Origin: Apricaphanius iberus
Taxonomy: Eukaryota > Chordata > Actinopteri > Cyprinodontiformes > Aphaniidae
Assembly: GCA_028564705.1 (NCBI GenBank)
Contig: JAPXFQ010002822.1
Coordinates: 1,240,001 to 1,304,000, forward strand
Length of the DNA: 64,000 nt
Direction: 5' to 3'
Part shown: piece by piece, positions 1 to 12,189 of the stretch
Layout: the number at the start of each line of letters is the position of its first letter
How positions within the stretch are numbered: position 1 is the first letter of the stretch
Made by a program: the position numbers and the translations under genes
The notes under the pieces: model-generated
What the model was told of the DNA's origin: nothing
What the model saw: only the letters and a program-made list of their open reading frames with translations
Databases searched by the model: none

Positions 1-3000
1 CATAGTACATGTGTAACCAAACATGTTTTCTGGTGATTTAGGGCTTGGGATTACGCTTTGCATTCTGGGATGTAGCGGACATTTTGGTAAGGCAGCGAAT
101 GTAAACAAACCGTAGCTTCACTATAGAAACACAGAGTCACAGAGAAGCAAATTTTGGATTAAGAAAGCTATATCCACCCAATTAAAATCTCGAAAAGGAT
201 GCAGAACATACAGGGGTATGGTAAAAAGGGAGGCCAGGGACAGATATATTAACCTTGCGCTGCAAGATGAATTCTTGCGAGATTTTGAGTTTTCCAAATC
301 CACAGAAATCCACGTTGTACTGCTCCAACTAAACCATCCGAATCAACTCCACTGGTGGTGGAGACCGATCGTTTTTACGTTTTTCGAGGTCGAGTGTTCA
401 GGTATCATGATGGCCGTTTCTCAATAAGTATGCAATTACGTTCTTATGTACTTGTATGTACCTGGCAAGTATACAGCTGAAAGTCCATTCATCAAGGAGG
501 CAGTACGGTAGTTCCCCAGCTAGAACAGAGCGTACTTGGTTGAAGATGATGATGCAGGACACGGGTAAAGAAGATCGCTCTGCGCTTTTGCAATGGCACC
601 TCCAGAAATTCTTCATAGGGGTGGCCATAATTTTTTGGGGTGGCACACCAAAACTATAAACCATAATTTCAGAATTGTATTCTACTGTTGTAGTAAACCG
701 GCCTGTAGAATACCATCATAAAGACTTAAGGAAACTCCTACTGATATATTTTGGTTTATTGTGTTATATTTAATGTTACTAATGATTTAATGTGCATAGA
801 CTATGTTGGGGATATTATCAAAAATATAACTATTTGGCTATTAATAGTCAAAGGACTGCTTATGGCAGTCAATAAAATTAATAATTTATTGAAAATTATT
901 CTTATTCGGGGCACCACCTTTATTAGGAACTATTTTAAAAGCCATATGTCTATCTCAGTCTCATAATCTGAAGGAATGAATTCTTTGCCGTTTATTGACC
1001 ATAAACCTTGCAATATGTGTGTGTTGAACAAGAAATGACAACCGTTACTTTCCAAACACAAGATTTATTTACAGAAAACAAAGAAAAACATTTGAATCAC
1101 CAAGCTAGAAAAAGAACACACTACTAATTTAAAATAAACGAATAGTTACAATGAAAGAACACATAAAGATGGACATGTAATAAGATGAGGAACCATGAAT
1201 TTTGATATGATTCTGGAGGTATCGGGATCCTTTAAGAAACCAGGCTTGATCTGCAGATGCTGGAATAAAGCTGAAATACATTCAGTAATTGTAATTAGTT
1301 TAACAAATTTAGCACAAGTGGTTTACCTTTAAACCAGTAAGCAATGTAAGACAACAAAACATTATTTGGATTAAGACATGTTATGTTTAGAAGTCATCTG
1401 GATAAGAGCAATTAACCTTTGGAGAATTACTTAATTCATGGATTGATCACGACCTTAAAACAATCTAATTCCCATATTTAAATCGAATAAGGTGAGCTCA
1501 AACACGGCTAATGAGATTAGTTTCTGTTCTTAAACAATCTATTTTTAAACCGAGTTCTGTTTGAACCGTTAAGCGATCTTTGTTTATGAAATGCCGGCTT
1601 AAACCGACACGTGGGCTTGTTTAGCTTTAGCTCTCTGCGATGCACGTGGGGCGTTTAGAGTGGCTCAAATACATTTATTAAACATTATATAAAAAGGGAA
1701 AAACTCCTGTCTAATTGCGTGGCTCAAATTACAGGATTTAAAGCGACTCTGTCGGGAAAAAGTATTTTAAAAACTTCAGGCCGAGACATGGTTTACCCAA
1801 AGATAACACATGAAACTTAAAAAGTTAATAATAAAAACCTTCAAAACTAGTTTTCCCAACTAATTTGCCTCTGCCCAAACAGACCTTATGAGCGTTTAAA
1901 GTCCTTCGAGTTGCTGTACGTTGATGAGGAAAGGGGGACCACCAGGGAGTGTTAGCCAACAGGCTAACAAGAGATCGCTAATCTGGCTAGCCGCAGTGGG
2001 AAGCTGCTGGATCTGGCTTCTCCTGCAGTGGCGACTGGTGGAACTTTCTCCGGGGGGGCTATGATGATGGCTAGATATTAGGGTTGTGAAACGATATTTT
2101 TTTTAACCTAATTAATTAAGGGATAGCTGTGAATTAAGCCCGACTAATTAGCATTCCTAAATATGACTAAAAAACTAAAAATTTTGGAGTAAAGGACAAA
2201 TCCAATTGCCACAGCTTTTTTTATAGAGATTTGTAGAATTTTGTTTTTAACTCAACAATCATATTCACACATTGACTACATACATTTGTACATTGACATA
2301 TCGATCTTTTAACCAGTTGCTAAGGCAAACTAACTGGCTAAAATTTTCTGTATGTAAAGATGAATGTTTCTTAATCATACTGTATTGGACAACCCAAAGC
2401 GTCTTCTTAATAGGACTATCCTACAACAACAATGATTTCAGTCAGATGCTTCAAAATTTTTGCTAGAACAGACTGCTACTGTCAAGGAGGAAACACTGAG
2501 CTGTCTATAGAGGTACTGATTCAGACTGGGATCACTCTGTTAACACTGGGAGAACCTGCCAGAGCTTCACTTAAAGCCAGTCAGAATATGAGAAGATGTG
2601 GTGGAGAAAAAGCTGTTATATTTATTTTGCTCCTTAATATTTCCACACAGCTGCTGATAGACGGTTGGGTGATATAAATGTGAGGAGTGAGATGATGTGT
2701 GTGAACTTATATGAAAAATAAGAACAAATGAAAGGTAAGGAAGAAATAACCAAAATATATGAATAAACTTAATATTTGGATAGCAGCAACTGTGTTAAGT
2801 ATCAAATAAATCAAATGTAATATAGATTTATTAATAAAATGTCACGATTTAGTGTTTTCCAAAATGTAAACACTCAGCAGACCAACAATCCAAGTCATCA
2901 ATCTACACAATAGGAATACATGCTCTTATTGTGAAGTAGCGCGTGTCTGCCCTTCAGCTACTTCTGCTAATCAGTTAGCACTAATTTTAGTCCGAAAACA

Positions 3001-4029
3001 TCACTTTAACTGAATAATGCGCATTTTTAATGCAGCGATGCCTTTGTTTGTCTCCAACTCCCGCAGTTTGACCTGTTTAACAGCCGCGCTGTATGACAGA
3101 CGTCCGTGACGTTGTTTAACTTCAGCCCCACAGGTGGAGGGGGTCAGGGGACGATATGTAAGCCCCGCCCCCTCAGGTCGCACCTCTCCTGCGCCCCAAG
3201 GCATCCTATATTTTGTATTGAAGAGGAGCTACTGCACATGTACAACTTATAACGAGAGTCTATGGGAGACTTGGGACAAAAAATGTTGTGCCCCAAGGCG
3301 GAAATACATCCTCAATTAGACAACACAACCACAACTCAACTCCCCTTAAACTGTTAAATATTTATCTTACACATCTGAAAGAAAATATAAATATATTTCG
3401 AAACATTTTTATGTTATTATAAAAATTATTTTCCACTTTTATTCAAGGTAATGTGGCAAATTGTCAGTGGTGGGGCGGTGCCCTAGTGCCCTCTATTGGC
3501 CAGCCGCCACTGTTCTCCTGGCTGGCTGCGTGGTTATCGGCGTCCGCATTTTCAACAGTACCTTTTTGGAGCTCTCCAGTTCGGCATTCACCTCTTATCG
3601 ACTCGGTGGCTAAACGCGGATTCTGGTTGGCTCGGCTCTCTGCACACATGGCTCACAGCTCCCGTTTCTCAGCAGTCGGCAGCCTGAAACTCAGAGGGGT
3701 TTCGTCTGGCTCTCGGGATAAACAACGTCTTTGTTTATCAATGTCCAAGATTCACCTGGAGTGGTCTTTGGGTTCCTTTGGAGTAAGTTTCTGCCAGAAA
3801 CTCGGGCCTCCCTCCACCAGCGAAAGAAGATGGTTGGAGATGATCTTCTGTTGCTCCCCGGCCGGCAGAACGCTGAAGAAACGAGCGAGTGGAAGCGGGC
3901 TGTATTTAGAGACTTCCGCAAGACCAGAGTAGCACCACCTGATGGCCGTGTGTGTGACCCAACAACTAATAACAGTACAGTTAACATTTATAGTTCCACA
4001 ACAATTCTGTTTTATTTTTGGCATAAGGT
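1..4029. other. Gene-free AT-rich region
   Basis: No reading frame here resembles a known protein, and none is longer than about 170 codons. The 159- and 172-codon frames at 3453-4249 have repeat-like composition; the segment around 3470-3960 looks like part of an old insertion, so I do not call genes. Short purine/pyrimidine runs and scattered AATAAA-like hexamers are not tied to any transcript. Confidence 0.5.
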
Positions 4030-4680
4030 CAGAGCTGGCCAAAGGCCTAAGGAAACTAAGCACTGCCTTAGGGCCCCCCAAACCCACCCGGGACCCCCCA
4101 TAAATGTTGAAATTGAACAGACTACAAATGTTACAATTTATGAAAATGGGAATATTACTCCATCTGATTTAGTTTTGTTTCAGTGGATGGATTTTTTTAA
4201 AGTCAATTGTCTAAATATTTGTGTAGTAACTAGGCAAGTTACTTTGTAACTAATTTTATTATTTTCTAATGAATATTCTATTTTTATTTTAAAAATGGTG
4301 CAAAAATATTTAAATTAAATACATTTAAAGCAATAAAAATGTATATACTGTACCAATTAATTTAGAAAAACATTTTAATTATATTTAAATATTTGAAATT
4401 AAAACAAAATTTAAAATAACTTTTTAATATTCATTGTTTGATTGTTGTGTTACCATTGTTACAATCTGATGCTTTAGTTTAACCTTTCTATTTTGTTTGA
4501 GCTTCAGATTGTCCAGCTAATATTAACAATTAAGATCAGCCAAATAAACTCTGCCTCCTTTCCCAAATTAGACCAAATTGTGATTGAAATGCTGTTATTG
4601 TGGGTAGTTGTCTTAACAGAAAGGGGGGCCCTCTGAGTCAAAATCTGCCACAGGCCCCATAAGACTTTGGGCCGGCCCTG
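4030..4680. mobile_element. Non-autonomous hAT-type DNA transposon, 651 bp
   Basis: The ends are imperfect inverted repeats: CAGAGCTGGCCAAAGG at the left and the complement of CAGGGCCGGCCCAAAG at the right. They are flanked by CATAAGGT (4022-4029) and CATAAGGG (4681-4688), a 7/8 match to an 8-bp target-site duplication, which is the hAT hallmark. There is no transposase frame inside, so the copy depended on an autonomous relative. An element with similar CAGGGCTGG ends occurs at 46030-46760. Confidence 0.75.
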
Positions 4681-4724
4681 CATAAGGGTTACTAATTTAA
4701 CGTAATCAGAATTTAAGGAGGCTG

Positions 4725-6100
4725 AGATAGAGCGACTTTATGTTCTGTTTTCTCTTCTGATCCCAACATATTCTTTTGATGAGCGTAGAAAAGGGCTTAA
4801 GGTTCAATTGCTAATGCAAAGAATAGAGGTGAGAAAGGGCACCCTTGTCTTGTCGAGTGGTTTAAGGGAAAGTATTCAGAATGGATATTGTTTGTTTGTA
4901 CTGAAGCTTTAGGTTTGGCATATAAAAGTTTAACCAGAGAAATAAATTTAGGACCAATTCCAAACTTAGAGAGTGTTTAAAAGAGGTAATTCCACACAAC
5001 CCTGTCAAAAGCTTTTTCTGCATCTAAGGAGAGTAGAATTTCAGGGTTCGTATTATGTTTATCTTGTGTATAGATTATATTTAAAAGCCTTCTTATATTA
5101 AAAATCAATTGTCTATCTTTAATAAACCCAGTTTGGTCCTGGGATATTATTGTTGGTAGAGCTCTTTCTAGGCGTGTGGCTAAATTTTTTGCAAGAATCT
5201 TATCTGCATTGATTAAACTTATCGGCCTATACAATGCTGGGTCTAATGGGTCTTTTTCACTTTTATGAATTAGAGAGATACTTGCCTGATAAAGAGTCAG
5301 GGGCAAGACTCCTTTTTCTAATGCCTCATTATATACTTCTGGCAGTATTAGTGAAATTTGCTTCTTAAAGGCTTTATAAAATTCTGAAGTGAAGCCATCT
5401 GGGCTGGGGGGTTTAGAATTTTGCATGTTGTTTATTGCTTACTCTATTTCCTGTTAAGTTATGGGTTTTTCAAGTTGTTCTACATATTCTGATTTAATTG
5501 AGGGGACAATAAATTTTTTGAAGAATGTTTCAATACGAGTAGACTTCTTACAAGATTCTGAGGTGTACAGTCTAGCATAAAAATGTTTTAACGTGTAGTT
5601 TATGTCTTTTGGATCTTTTGTAACGTTTTGGAACGTATTTCTGTAATTAATCTCGACGCGACTTGTTTCTTTATTTGCAGTGCTAAAACTTTACCTATTC
5701 ATTCTCCCTGTTCGTAATATTTCTGTTTTGCTTTGGTCAGGAGTTTAAATGTTTTTGTGGTGTAGATCAGTTCTAGATCTCTCTATAGGATATGTTTCTT
5801 ACTATACAAGGCAACAGATGGCATGGATGAATGTTGTCTATTTCTTGTAGTTCAGATTTTAAACAATTTTCTTTCTTTATGCTGTTTTATTTGTCAAACT
5901 TTTCCATGAGATTATCTATCCCTAATACATGCTTTCAATGCTTCCCACAAAGAGGATTTTTTAGTATCTGGAGTGTTATTAAAGGACAAATACGAATTAT
6001 TTGATTTTAAATTTCTTCTAATCCTTGTTTATTTGATAATGTGTTGTCGAATCTCCATATCTTTGCTGCATGGGATCCTTTTAAACATATAATCTGAAGG
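4725..6100 (-). mobile_element. Degenerate L1-like LINE, reverse-transcriptase part of ORF2
   Basis: The minus strand encodes a decayed L1-type ORF2. The longest open stretch is 4977-5426 (149 codons), with the fingers motif SPDGFTSEFYKAF, the block YRPISLIN, DQTGFIKDRQ and SLDAEKAFDRV. Reading through stops, sequence upstream on the minus strand continues as FYARLYTSES and SSLWEALKACIRD. Downstream comes the TRQGCPFSPLFFALAIEP box. Similarity stops at about 4725, just before the expected YADD catalytic box, so the 3' part of the gene is missing. Several in-frame stops show it is inactive. The hAT element at 4030-4680 lies directly beside the broken end. Confidence 0.85.
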
Positions 6101-6962
6101 ACTAAAGATGTCAGCCTCTGATAAGTATTATTTTTCCATAAATATGATGATTCCACTCAATTAATCAGTGAGAGTAACTGAAGCTGGACGAAGTTCCTTG
6201 CAGCTCCGAGCCATGCTAAACTAAAACAGGCTGCTAGCAGTGAGTTACTGCAATCCAGGAAGACCAATGTTGAAGAATCAGCCAATGAGCATGCAGGTCT
6301 CACGTAGTTAGTGTGATTGGCTGAGGATCTCTTTCAATAAATAAATGCTCTTTTGATAAATATAAGCAATTGGGGAAAACATAATTATCAAATCAAAGTG
6401 GATTTTTTGAAAAAACAGATTTTGGAATAAAAACGAATGGAATTAAATAAAAATGACAGAAAAATAAAACATTTTTTTACAACTAAATGTTTTTAGATTA
6501 ATAAATGCATTTTTAAAGAAAATTGTAATATTTTGTAATGATGAGTTCAAACTCCTATATGAATTGAGTTTTTTTCATACTTTCATTGTCAGCTAATATA
6601 CTTGTCTAATATTTAATAATATAAATATTTATATAATAAGGTTTGTTTTATTTATTTAATTTTCAGCTGTTTGGTGCTCCACAATATTCAGACTGAGCTT
6701 GTGTTTTTTTTTTCTGCCCAAAATGGCGGGCATGTTGACGTATGGCTGCGACTGGATCACATGACCGGAAACGATTTGTTTACCTCTGGGGACTCACCAC
6801 GCGGGGAATAAATAGTTTCACTCCTGAATCTCTAACTTGAAGAACTTCTACTGAGTCCATGAACTAAACGGAAGTTCATTCAAGACTCGGAAATCGGGTT
6901 GAAAATAACTTTATTTAAAGCTACACGCGGATCTAACTTCGCGTTTGAACTTTTAAGACAAT

Positions 6963-8345
6963 ATGGCCTCAAACTTAGAGGAAGAGCTGTCCTGCCCCGT
7001 CTGTAGGGACATCTTCAGAGACCCCGTCCTCCTGGCCTGCAGCCACAGCTTCTGCAGGGCCTGTTTGAGGAAATGGTGGACGCAGAAACAGGTCCGGGAG
7101 TGTCCCGTCTGCAAGAGCGACTCCGGCCGCAAGGAGCCCACCGGCAACCTGGTGCTGAAGAACACCTGCGAGGCTTTCCTGCTGGAGCGGGAAGGGGACT
7201 GCCAGCTGCACTCCGAGAAGCTGAAGCTGTTCTGCATGGACCACGGGCAGCCCGTGTGTCTCATCTGCAGGGACTCCGTGCAGCACAGCGGCCACGTCTT
7301 CAGGCCCGTCGACGAGGTGGCCAAGGACCACAGGGCGGAGTTGGAGAGGCTCGTCACACCCCTGCGGGAGAAGCTGAGCCTCCTCGGGCGAGCCAAAGCC
7401 GAACTGGACCTTACAGCCGAGCACGTTCACTCCCAGGCCCGACTCACAGAGACCAGGATACGGAATCAGTTCAAGAATCTGCAGCGGCTCCTGCACACGG
7501 AGGAGGAGGTCAGGGTGGCTGCTGTGAGGGAGGAGGAGCGGCAGAAAAGTGTGAATGTGATCGAGAAGATCCGGGTTCTGGACCGAGACATGGCTGTCCT
7601 TTATGACGCTATCAGAGCAGCGGAGACGAAGCTGAGATCTAAAGACGCTGCGTTCCTGCAGAGCTACAGCACCGCAGTGGAAGCAGTGCAGCAGTGCCCC
7701 CTGCTGGACGCTCCGCAGCCACTTTCAGGAGCTCTGATAGACGAGGTCAAACACCTGGGCAACCTGTGCTTCCACACCTGGAGGAAGCTTAAAGGCGCAT
7801 TGTCCTACACGCCTGTGGTTTTAGATCCGAACACCGCTGGAGCGGGACTCTCCATCTCCGAGGATCTCACCGAAGCGACACACGGAAACAGGCGGAGGCT
7901 TCCGGAGAATCCCGAGAGGTTTGACATCAGTGGCGTCGTTTTGGCCTCCAAAGGCTTCGCTGAAGGTATCCACTACTGGACCGTGGATCTGGGAGACTGT
8001 AACAGCTGGTGCGTTGGCATCGCAGAAGAATCCTCCAGAAGGAAGAGACCAGCACAAAACTCAGGATGGTGGGGTTTAAAATTTTCCGGTGAACGGTATT
8101 CCTGCATCTACGCAGGAGCGCCCCCCAGCTTCCACTTCGCTGGAAAGCTGCAGATGATCCGAGTGCATCTGGACCTGGAGAGAGGAAAACTGTCCTTCAC
8201 CGATCCCAACACTCTCAGGCACATTTGCACCTTTTCACACACCTGGTCTGAGAAGATGTTTCCAATCTTTTACGTGGGAAACTCCCATTCCCTGAGGATA
8301 TTACCGGCGGTTTTAGAGGACAGCGTGTCGGACGACGAAGAATGA
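6963..8345 (+). CDS. TRIM-family E3 ubiquitin ligase (RBCC-PRY/SPRY, TRIM35-like), single exon
   Basis: The 460-residue protein has the full tripartite layout. The RING has ligands C11, C14, C26, H28, C31, C34, C47 and C50. The B-box2 has C80, H83, C91, C99, C102, H108 and H111. A coiled-coil-like stretch spans about 115-250, and a PRY-SPRY (B30.2) domain spans about 284-455 (LDPNTA, then FDISGVVLASKGF, YWTV, WCVGIA). Such proteins are RING E3 ligases; the coiled coil dimerises and the SPRY domain picks the target. Many fish members act in antiviral or inflammatory signalling, but the target here is unknown. The start is the first ATG in frame, in context ACAATATGG. There is no intron, and a poly(A) signal AATAAA lies at 8417-8422. 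The coding sequence is far more GC-rich than its flanks. The TRIM35-like label rests on overall resemblance; TRIM subfamilies in fish are large and hard to separate by eye. Confidence 0.9.
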   Translation: MASNLEEELSCPVCRDIFRDPVLLACSHSFCRACLRKWWTQKQVRECPVCKSDSGRKEPTGNLVLKNTCEAFLLEREGDCQLHSEKLKLFCMDHGQPVCLICRDSVQHSGHVFRPVDEVAKDHRAELERLVTPLREKLSLLGRAKAELDLTAEHVHSQARLTETRIRNQFKNLQRLLHTEEEVRVAAVREEERQKSVNVIEKIRVLDRDMAVLYDAIRAAETKLRSKDAAFLQSYSTAVEAVQQCPLLDAPQPLSGALIDEVKHLGNLCFHTWRKLKGALSYTPVVLDPNTAGAGLSISEDLTEATHGNRRRLPENPERFDISGVVLASKGFAEGIHYWTVDLGDCNSWCVGIAEESSRRKRPAQNSGWWGLKFSGERYSCIYAGAPPSFHFAGKLQMIRVHLDLERGKLSFTDPNTLRHICTFSHTWSEKMFPIFYVGNSHSLRILPAVLEDSVSDDEE

Positions 8346-8416
8346 AGATGAGGTTAATGATGAGCTACGTTCCTCAGGGAAATGAAGAAGATGGGCAGAA
8401 AATCCAGACTCATCAC

Positions 8417-8422
8417 AATAAA
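8417..8422 (+). terminator. Poly(A) signal of the TRIM gene
   Basis: Canonical AATAAA hexamer 72 bases after the TRIM stop codon, the only good hexamer close to the end of the frame. Confidence 0.55.
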
Positions 8423-8615
8423 TGCATATCAGTGTTATCCTGAAGGTGATCGTTCTGCTGTGATTCTGAAAAAGAAACCTCAGACCTAAATTTGAGTCTG
8501 TTTATGCATAAACATTGAGCCACCAGGGAGACTTTTGTGGATCTAGATAAAGAAGAATTATTTCCTATCAATAAATCAAATTATGCAATGGTTTGGGGAA
8601 GGATTAGGGTCTCGG

Positions 8616-9085
8616 AAAAAAAACAGTCAGAATTCTCGATTTAATTTCTAAAAATTCTGACTTTAATCTTGAAATCCTGCCTTTTTCCTCCTAAATCCTG
8701 ATTCCTTTCTCGAAATTCCAAATATAGAGTATTGGAATTCTGACCTGTTTCCCCGCAATTCTTACTTTTTCTTGGAATTCTCACTTCGGACTTTAAATCC
8801 CTGAAATATGCCTTTAATCTCAAAATTCTGCATCTTTTCTCAAAATCCTGACTTTAATCTCTGAATTACGACTGAATTCTGAATTTCACTTCGGAATTTT
8901 GACTTCTTGGAAGTCTGGCTATATATTTTCTTAAATCTAACCTTTTCTCAGTTTTCTGACTTGAATCTCTGAATTCTGGGCCATATATTTTTCATTTTAT
9001 TTAAAATCTAACTTTAATCTCAGAAATCTGACTTTATTCTTGTTAGTTTGACTTCTTTCTCAGATTCTGAGATTAAAGTCAGAAT
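8616..9085. repeat. Degenerate minisatellite based on AATTCTGACTTTAATCTC
   Basis: A run of imperfect 15-25-bp units alternates AAATTCTGACTTT with TAATCTC or TTTCTC blocks and drifts in length and sequence. It starts about 270 bases after the TRIM stop codon and encodes nothing convincing. Confidence 0.7.
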
Positions 9086-9355
9086 TCTTTTTTTCAATTT
9101 AGTCCTATTTCTCTCTGAATTAGTAAAATGACTGGACGCAGTATTGGCATGAATAAGAGTAGTAATGTTTAGTTAACGTTTGACCTGCAAATCATAAAGC
9201 AAAAGGGCTTTGATGCATGTTTTTAATTTTCTTCTACAATTTTCGTTACATTTAAGTGTTTTTTTAAACTAAAGGTGACAAATGAGTTTAAATGTTGTGT
9301 CATCTCGAATAAGAAATCTTGAATGTGTCGGCCCCAGCGTGAGTATTTCTATTAA

Positions 9356-9559
9356 CTAACGATAAACTGTGTTAATCAGCTGTTTAGGGGTAGCATTAAT
9401 TATCCACTGAGGATATGTGTTTCCATTTATCTGCACATTAATGCAGAAGTCTCCACCTTCCAAAATAATAATGCATTCACAGTTTTTGTCATATCCATAA
9501 ATGTAATCTCTAAATTGTGGCATGTATTTCCATTCTGCCCCCTTTAATCCGATACCCAT
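9356..9559 (-). other. Unrecognised 67-codon frame with protein-like composition
   Basis: The frame is rich in W, Y and C (for example GAEWKYMPQFRDYIYGYD and EGGDFCINVQING) and lacks the low complexity of neighbouring chance frames. I do not recognise the family. It could be a lone exon, a decayed gene remnant or chance. No clear splice acceptor or partner exon was seen. Confidence 0.2.
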
Positions 9560-9629
9560 GAATAAAATTCAGTGCTACCAACCAGCCTAAAGAAGCTCAG
9601 CGGTGTGGGGTTTAACCTCACGATGAATG

Positions 9630-9880
9630 CAGCCGTTCTAGTTCCGGTTTGTTGGAGAACATTAGAGACTGACCAGCGTCATGGAGACCAAGGGAGCCAG
9701 CAGATGGGTCAGGGAGGAGATTCTGGAGAAGATTGAAGCAGGGAGAAGCCGTGCCACCACAAGTCTGGAAGAAAAGAAACTCTGTTCACTGTTTAAAACT
9801 ATATCTGCATGTAGTGAAACACGGTGGCAGCATTATGCTGTGGGGACGCTGATGGTGGGGATTTTCACAAACAGCGGTGT
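9630..9880 (+). mobile_element. Tc1-like transposon remnant
   Basis: The frame starting at 9681 (METKGASRWVREEILEKIEA) resembles the N terminus of fish Tc1 transposases. About 130 bases later comes the typical GGTGGCAGCATTATGCTGTG segment from the middle of the gene. The parts between are deleted, so the copy is dead. Confidence 0.6.
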
Positions 9881-10199
9881 GAATACTTTTATAAGACTTT
9901 GTGTTTACCAAAATACTTATGATTTGAATTCCAAAAGGATTTTCTTTGTTGTTTTTTGTTTGTTAGAAGAAGATGCGTATCACCGCCTTGCGCTGATCCG
10001 GACGAAATGTGAAGCATCAAAGCTTGAAGCAACCGTGATGCATTGTTTGCCTTTGTTGATGCCATTAAAAAAAAAAAAAACTTTTTGTGGTTTGTTTCTT
10101 TTATAGTTTCAACATAAGAAAAATAAAAATATTTGAGAAAAAACACTTAAAAATGCCTGCATTCAATATTTATTATGACACGATCAAATCAAAGGAGAG

Positions 10200-10985
10200 C
10201 AGCTAGGAGGTCCCGGGTTCAAATCCTGGCCAGTGGTCTGAAGGCATGAAGTCCACATGTTCTCCCTGTGCATGTCGGACACTCTCTGGGTACTCTAGCT
10301 TCCTCCCACACTCCAAAAGCATCAGTCTGTCAGTGCGTTTACATGCAGCACTAGAGGGGAAGTATTGCCTTAATGCGACTGAAACTCGACTTCTCAAATG
10401 CATGGATACACCTTAGTTTGACTTAAACCAAACTGGAGTTGGAGAAATCGGACCAGGCTAAGTAATGCGATTGGAAATTTGCATTTCTCTACGAGTAAAT
10501 TCCACCTTCGGGAAGCAAAGAGACAGCAGAAGACTGACTGAGCCAAAAGTTAAACACGATAAAAGCAGTGCAGTACTTACAAAATGTACTGTGCTGCTGC
10601 GTTCTCGTCAATTTCTTCACTAGTGTAAATCCGGCTTTTACTCCGTCTGCTTCACTGACTTTAGCATTTATTTACTATCTGTGTGACTCTAGTCCAACGG
10701 AAGAATATCAGCGTGAAAGGGGGCATTTGGGGTGCCACCTAGGGTCCAGGAGTAAAACGCACCTCATTCAGTAATTTGATTTTCTGAGTGACGTAAACTG
10801 GCACAGACTCACAGCTCTGACTGAGCAATTGTTCCGATTAATCCTAAAAGCTCAATGTAGATGTCCATTTTGGTCTCTCTGAAGTAGCTTTGGATTTGTG
10901 TGCCTGGTTGTGTTGTCCTGTGATGGACTGGTGACCTGTCCAGGGTTGACCCTACATTTTGCCTAATTTACTGCAGGAGATAAAC
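10200..10985 (+). repeat. Common teleost interspersed repeat split by a ~540-bp insertion
   Basis: 10200-10330 carries the widespread fish repeat block with CATGTTCTCCCTGTGCATG and CTTCCTCCCACACTCCAAAA. Its continuation (GGTCTCTCT, then GTCCTGTGATGGACTGGTGA and CCTGTCCAGGGTTGACCC) appears only at about 10870-10960. The intervening segment begins CAGTGCGTTTACATGCA, which looks like the end of a DNA transposon, but its other end is not clear. A reverse-orientation piece of the same repeat lies at 20630-20775. Confidence 0.6.
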
Positions 10986-11633
10986 TCCAGCAACTCCCGT
11001 GAATCCCCTCCTTCGTGAGTTTCCACAGAGTTACCAGTTGCTGATCAGCCAGAACAAACAAGAGGACGGCCGAAGAAGAGTTATGCACAGTAAGTCGATA
11101 AATATAATACATTTCACAGCAATTACGAGTTGATGGTGGTTAAAAAATAGCTTGAGATATTTTTAGAGCCAACAAATGTTTCCTAATTTACTGGTGGCAT
11201 TAGCTCAACATTAACATTAAGCCACCAAATGACAGTGCAGTGTTTGGGTTGAAGACTGGGCAACGTTACAAGCTAAAATGTGATTGGTCTGGAACCAGGA
11301 AGTATCAACGTGGGACAGACCGCGTCCCATAGCAGCGATTTTGAAAATGAAAAAAACTTGCAAACACCAGGCAGGCTAAGATTGAGATCTGTTTCGCTGT
11401 AACCTGCCCTCCAACATGATTGGGACATTAGATAGTTGTGTGATTAGTTAACTGTAAAATTATTATATATTGCACCTCTACGTCCACCCGCCAAAATAAT
11501 ACATGGTCTAAACTTGAGAATTCCAATTTTTCATAAAATTGATAGATCCTTAAAAGGACAATCACGATGAATTGCACCCTCTTTCAGTTCCCCAATTTTT
11601 GGGTCCACTGTTCTTTCTGACGCTGCAATCACA

Positions 11634-12185
11634 GAATCTCATGGGAAGCCTAAGTCATGCCCTTCTACTTCCTGTCCATGGATCCCAAAATGCCAAAAAA
11701 AATGAATGAGAGTCAATGGAGAGATAAAAGTTATTTTCTGATCCAGTTTGAAACGCGCCGTGGATCGAACATATGATGTCCGTTAATTTTAAAAACGAAT
11801 TTTAATGCACAGAAAATGAAGTCGGTGGATTGAGAACCAGCATGGAGGAGAAGCTCTACAAGCTCTAGGGGAGTGTTTTACATGCTATAGCTAGTGCTAA
11901 CTCCCGTTAGCCAAATAACGTCATATATGCGACTTCTGATTTGTAGGCATTTTAAATGCGAATTTTTACAATCAAATAAATCCCAAATCATTGGACAAAC
12001 ACAGTCAAAACGTACATCGTTATCATTTCAATCGAATTACAACATATGTGTGATTCAGGACGTAAGACAAAGCGGACCAGAAAATAACTTTTATCGCTCC
12101 ATTGACTTCCATTCGTTATTTTTTCGGTTTGGGGATCCATGGGCCGACCAGAAGGGGAGGAGACATAGGCTCCTCATTCAGATTG
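11634..12185. mobile_element. MITE with ~110-bp terminal inverted repeats, 552 bp
   Basis: 11634-11744 and 12074-12185 are inverted copies of each other; shared blocks include CCATGGATCC, AGTCAATGGAG and GATAAAAGTTATTTTCTG. There is no transposase. The interior and one inner arm recur in reverse orientation at 60703-60985, showing a mobile family rather than a local palindrome. Confidence 0.75.
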
Positions 12186-12189
12186 AGGA

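Noticed and set aside
3453..4249. 159- and 172-codon plus-strand frames
   Set aside because: Composition is repeat-like, the frames overlap each other and opposite-strand frames, no domain is visible, and the second frame runs into the hAT element at 4030.
6953..7606. Long frames antisense to or out of frame with the TRIM gene
   Set aside because: They are by-products of the GC-rich TRIM coding sequence; only the 6963-8345 frame carries the RING, B-box and SPRY motifs.
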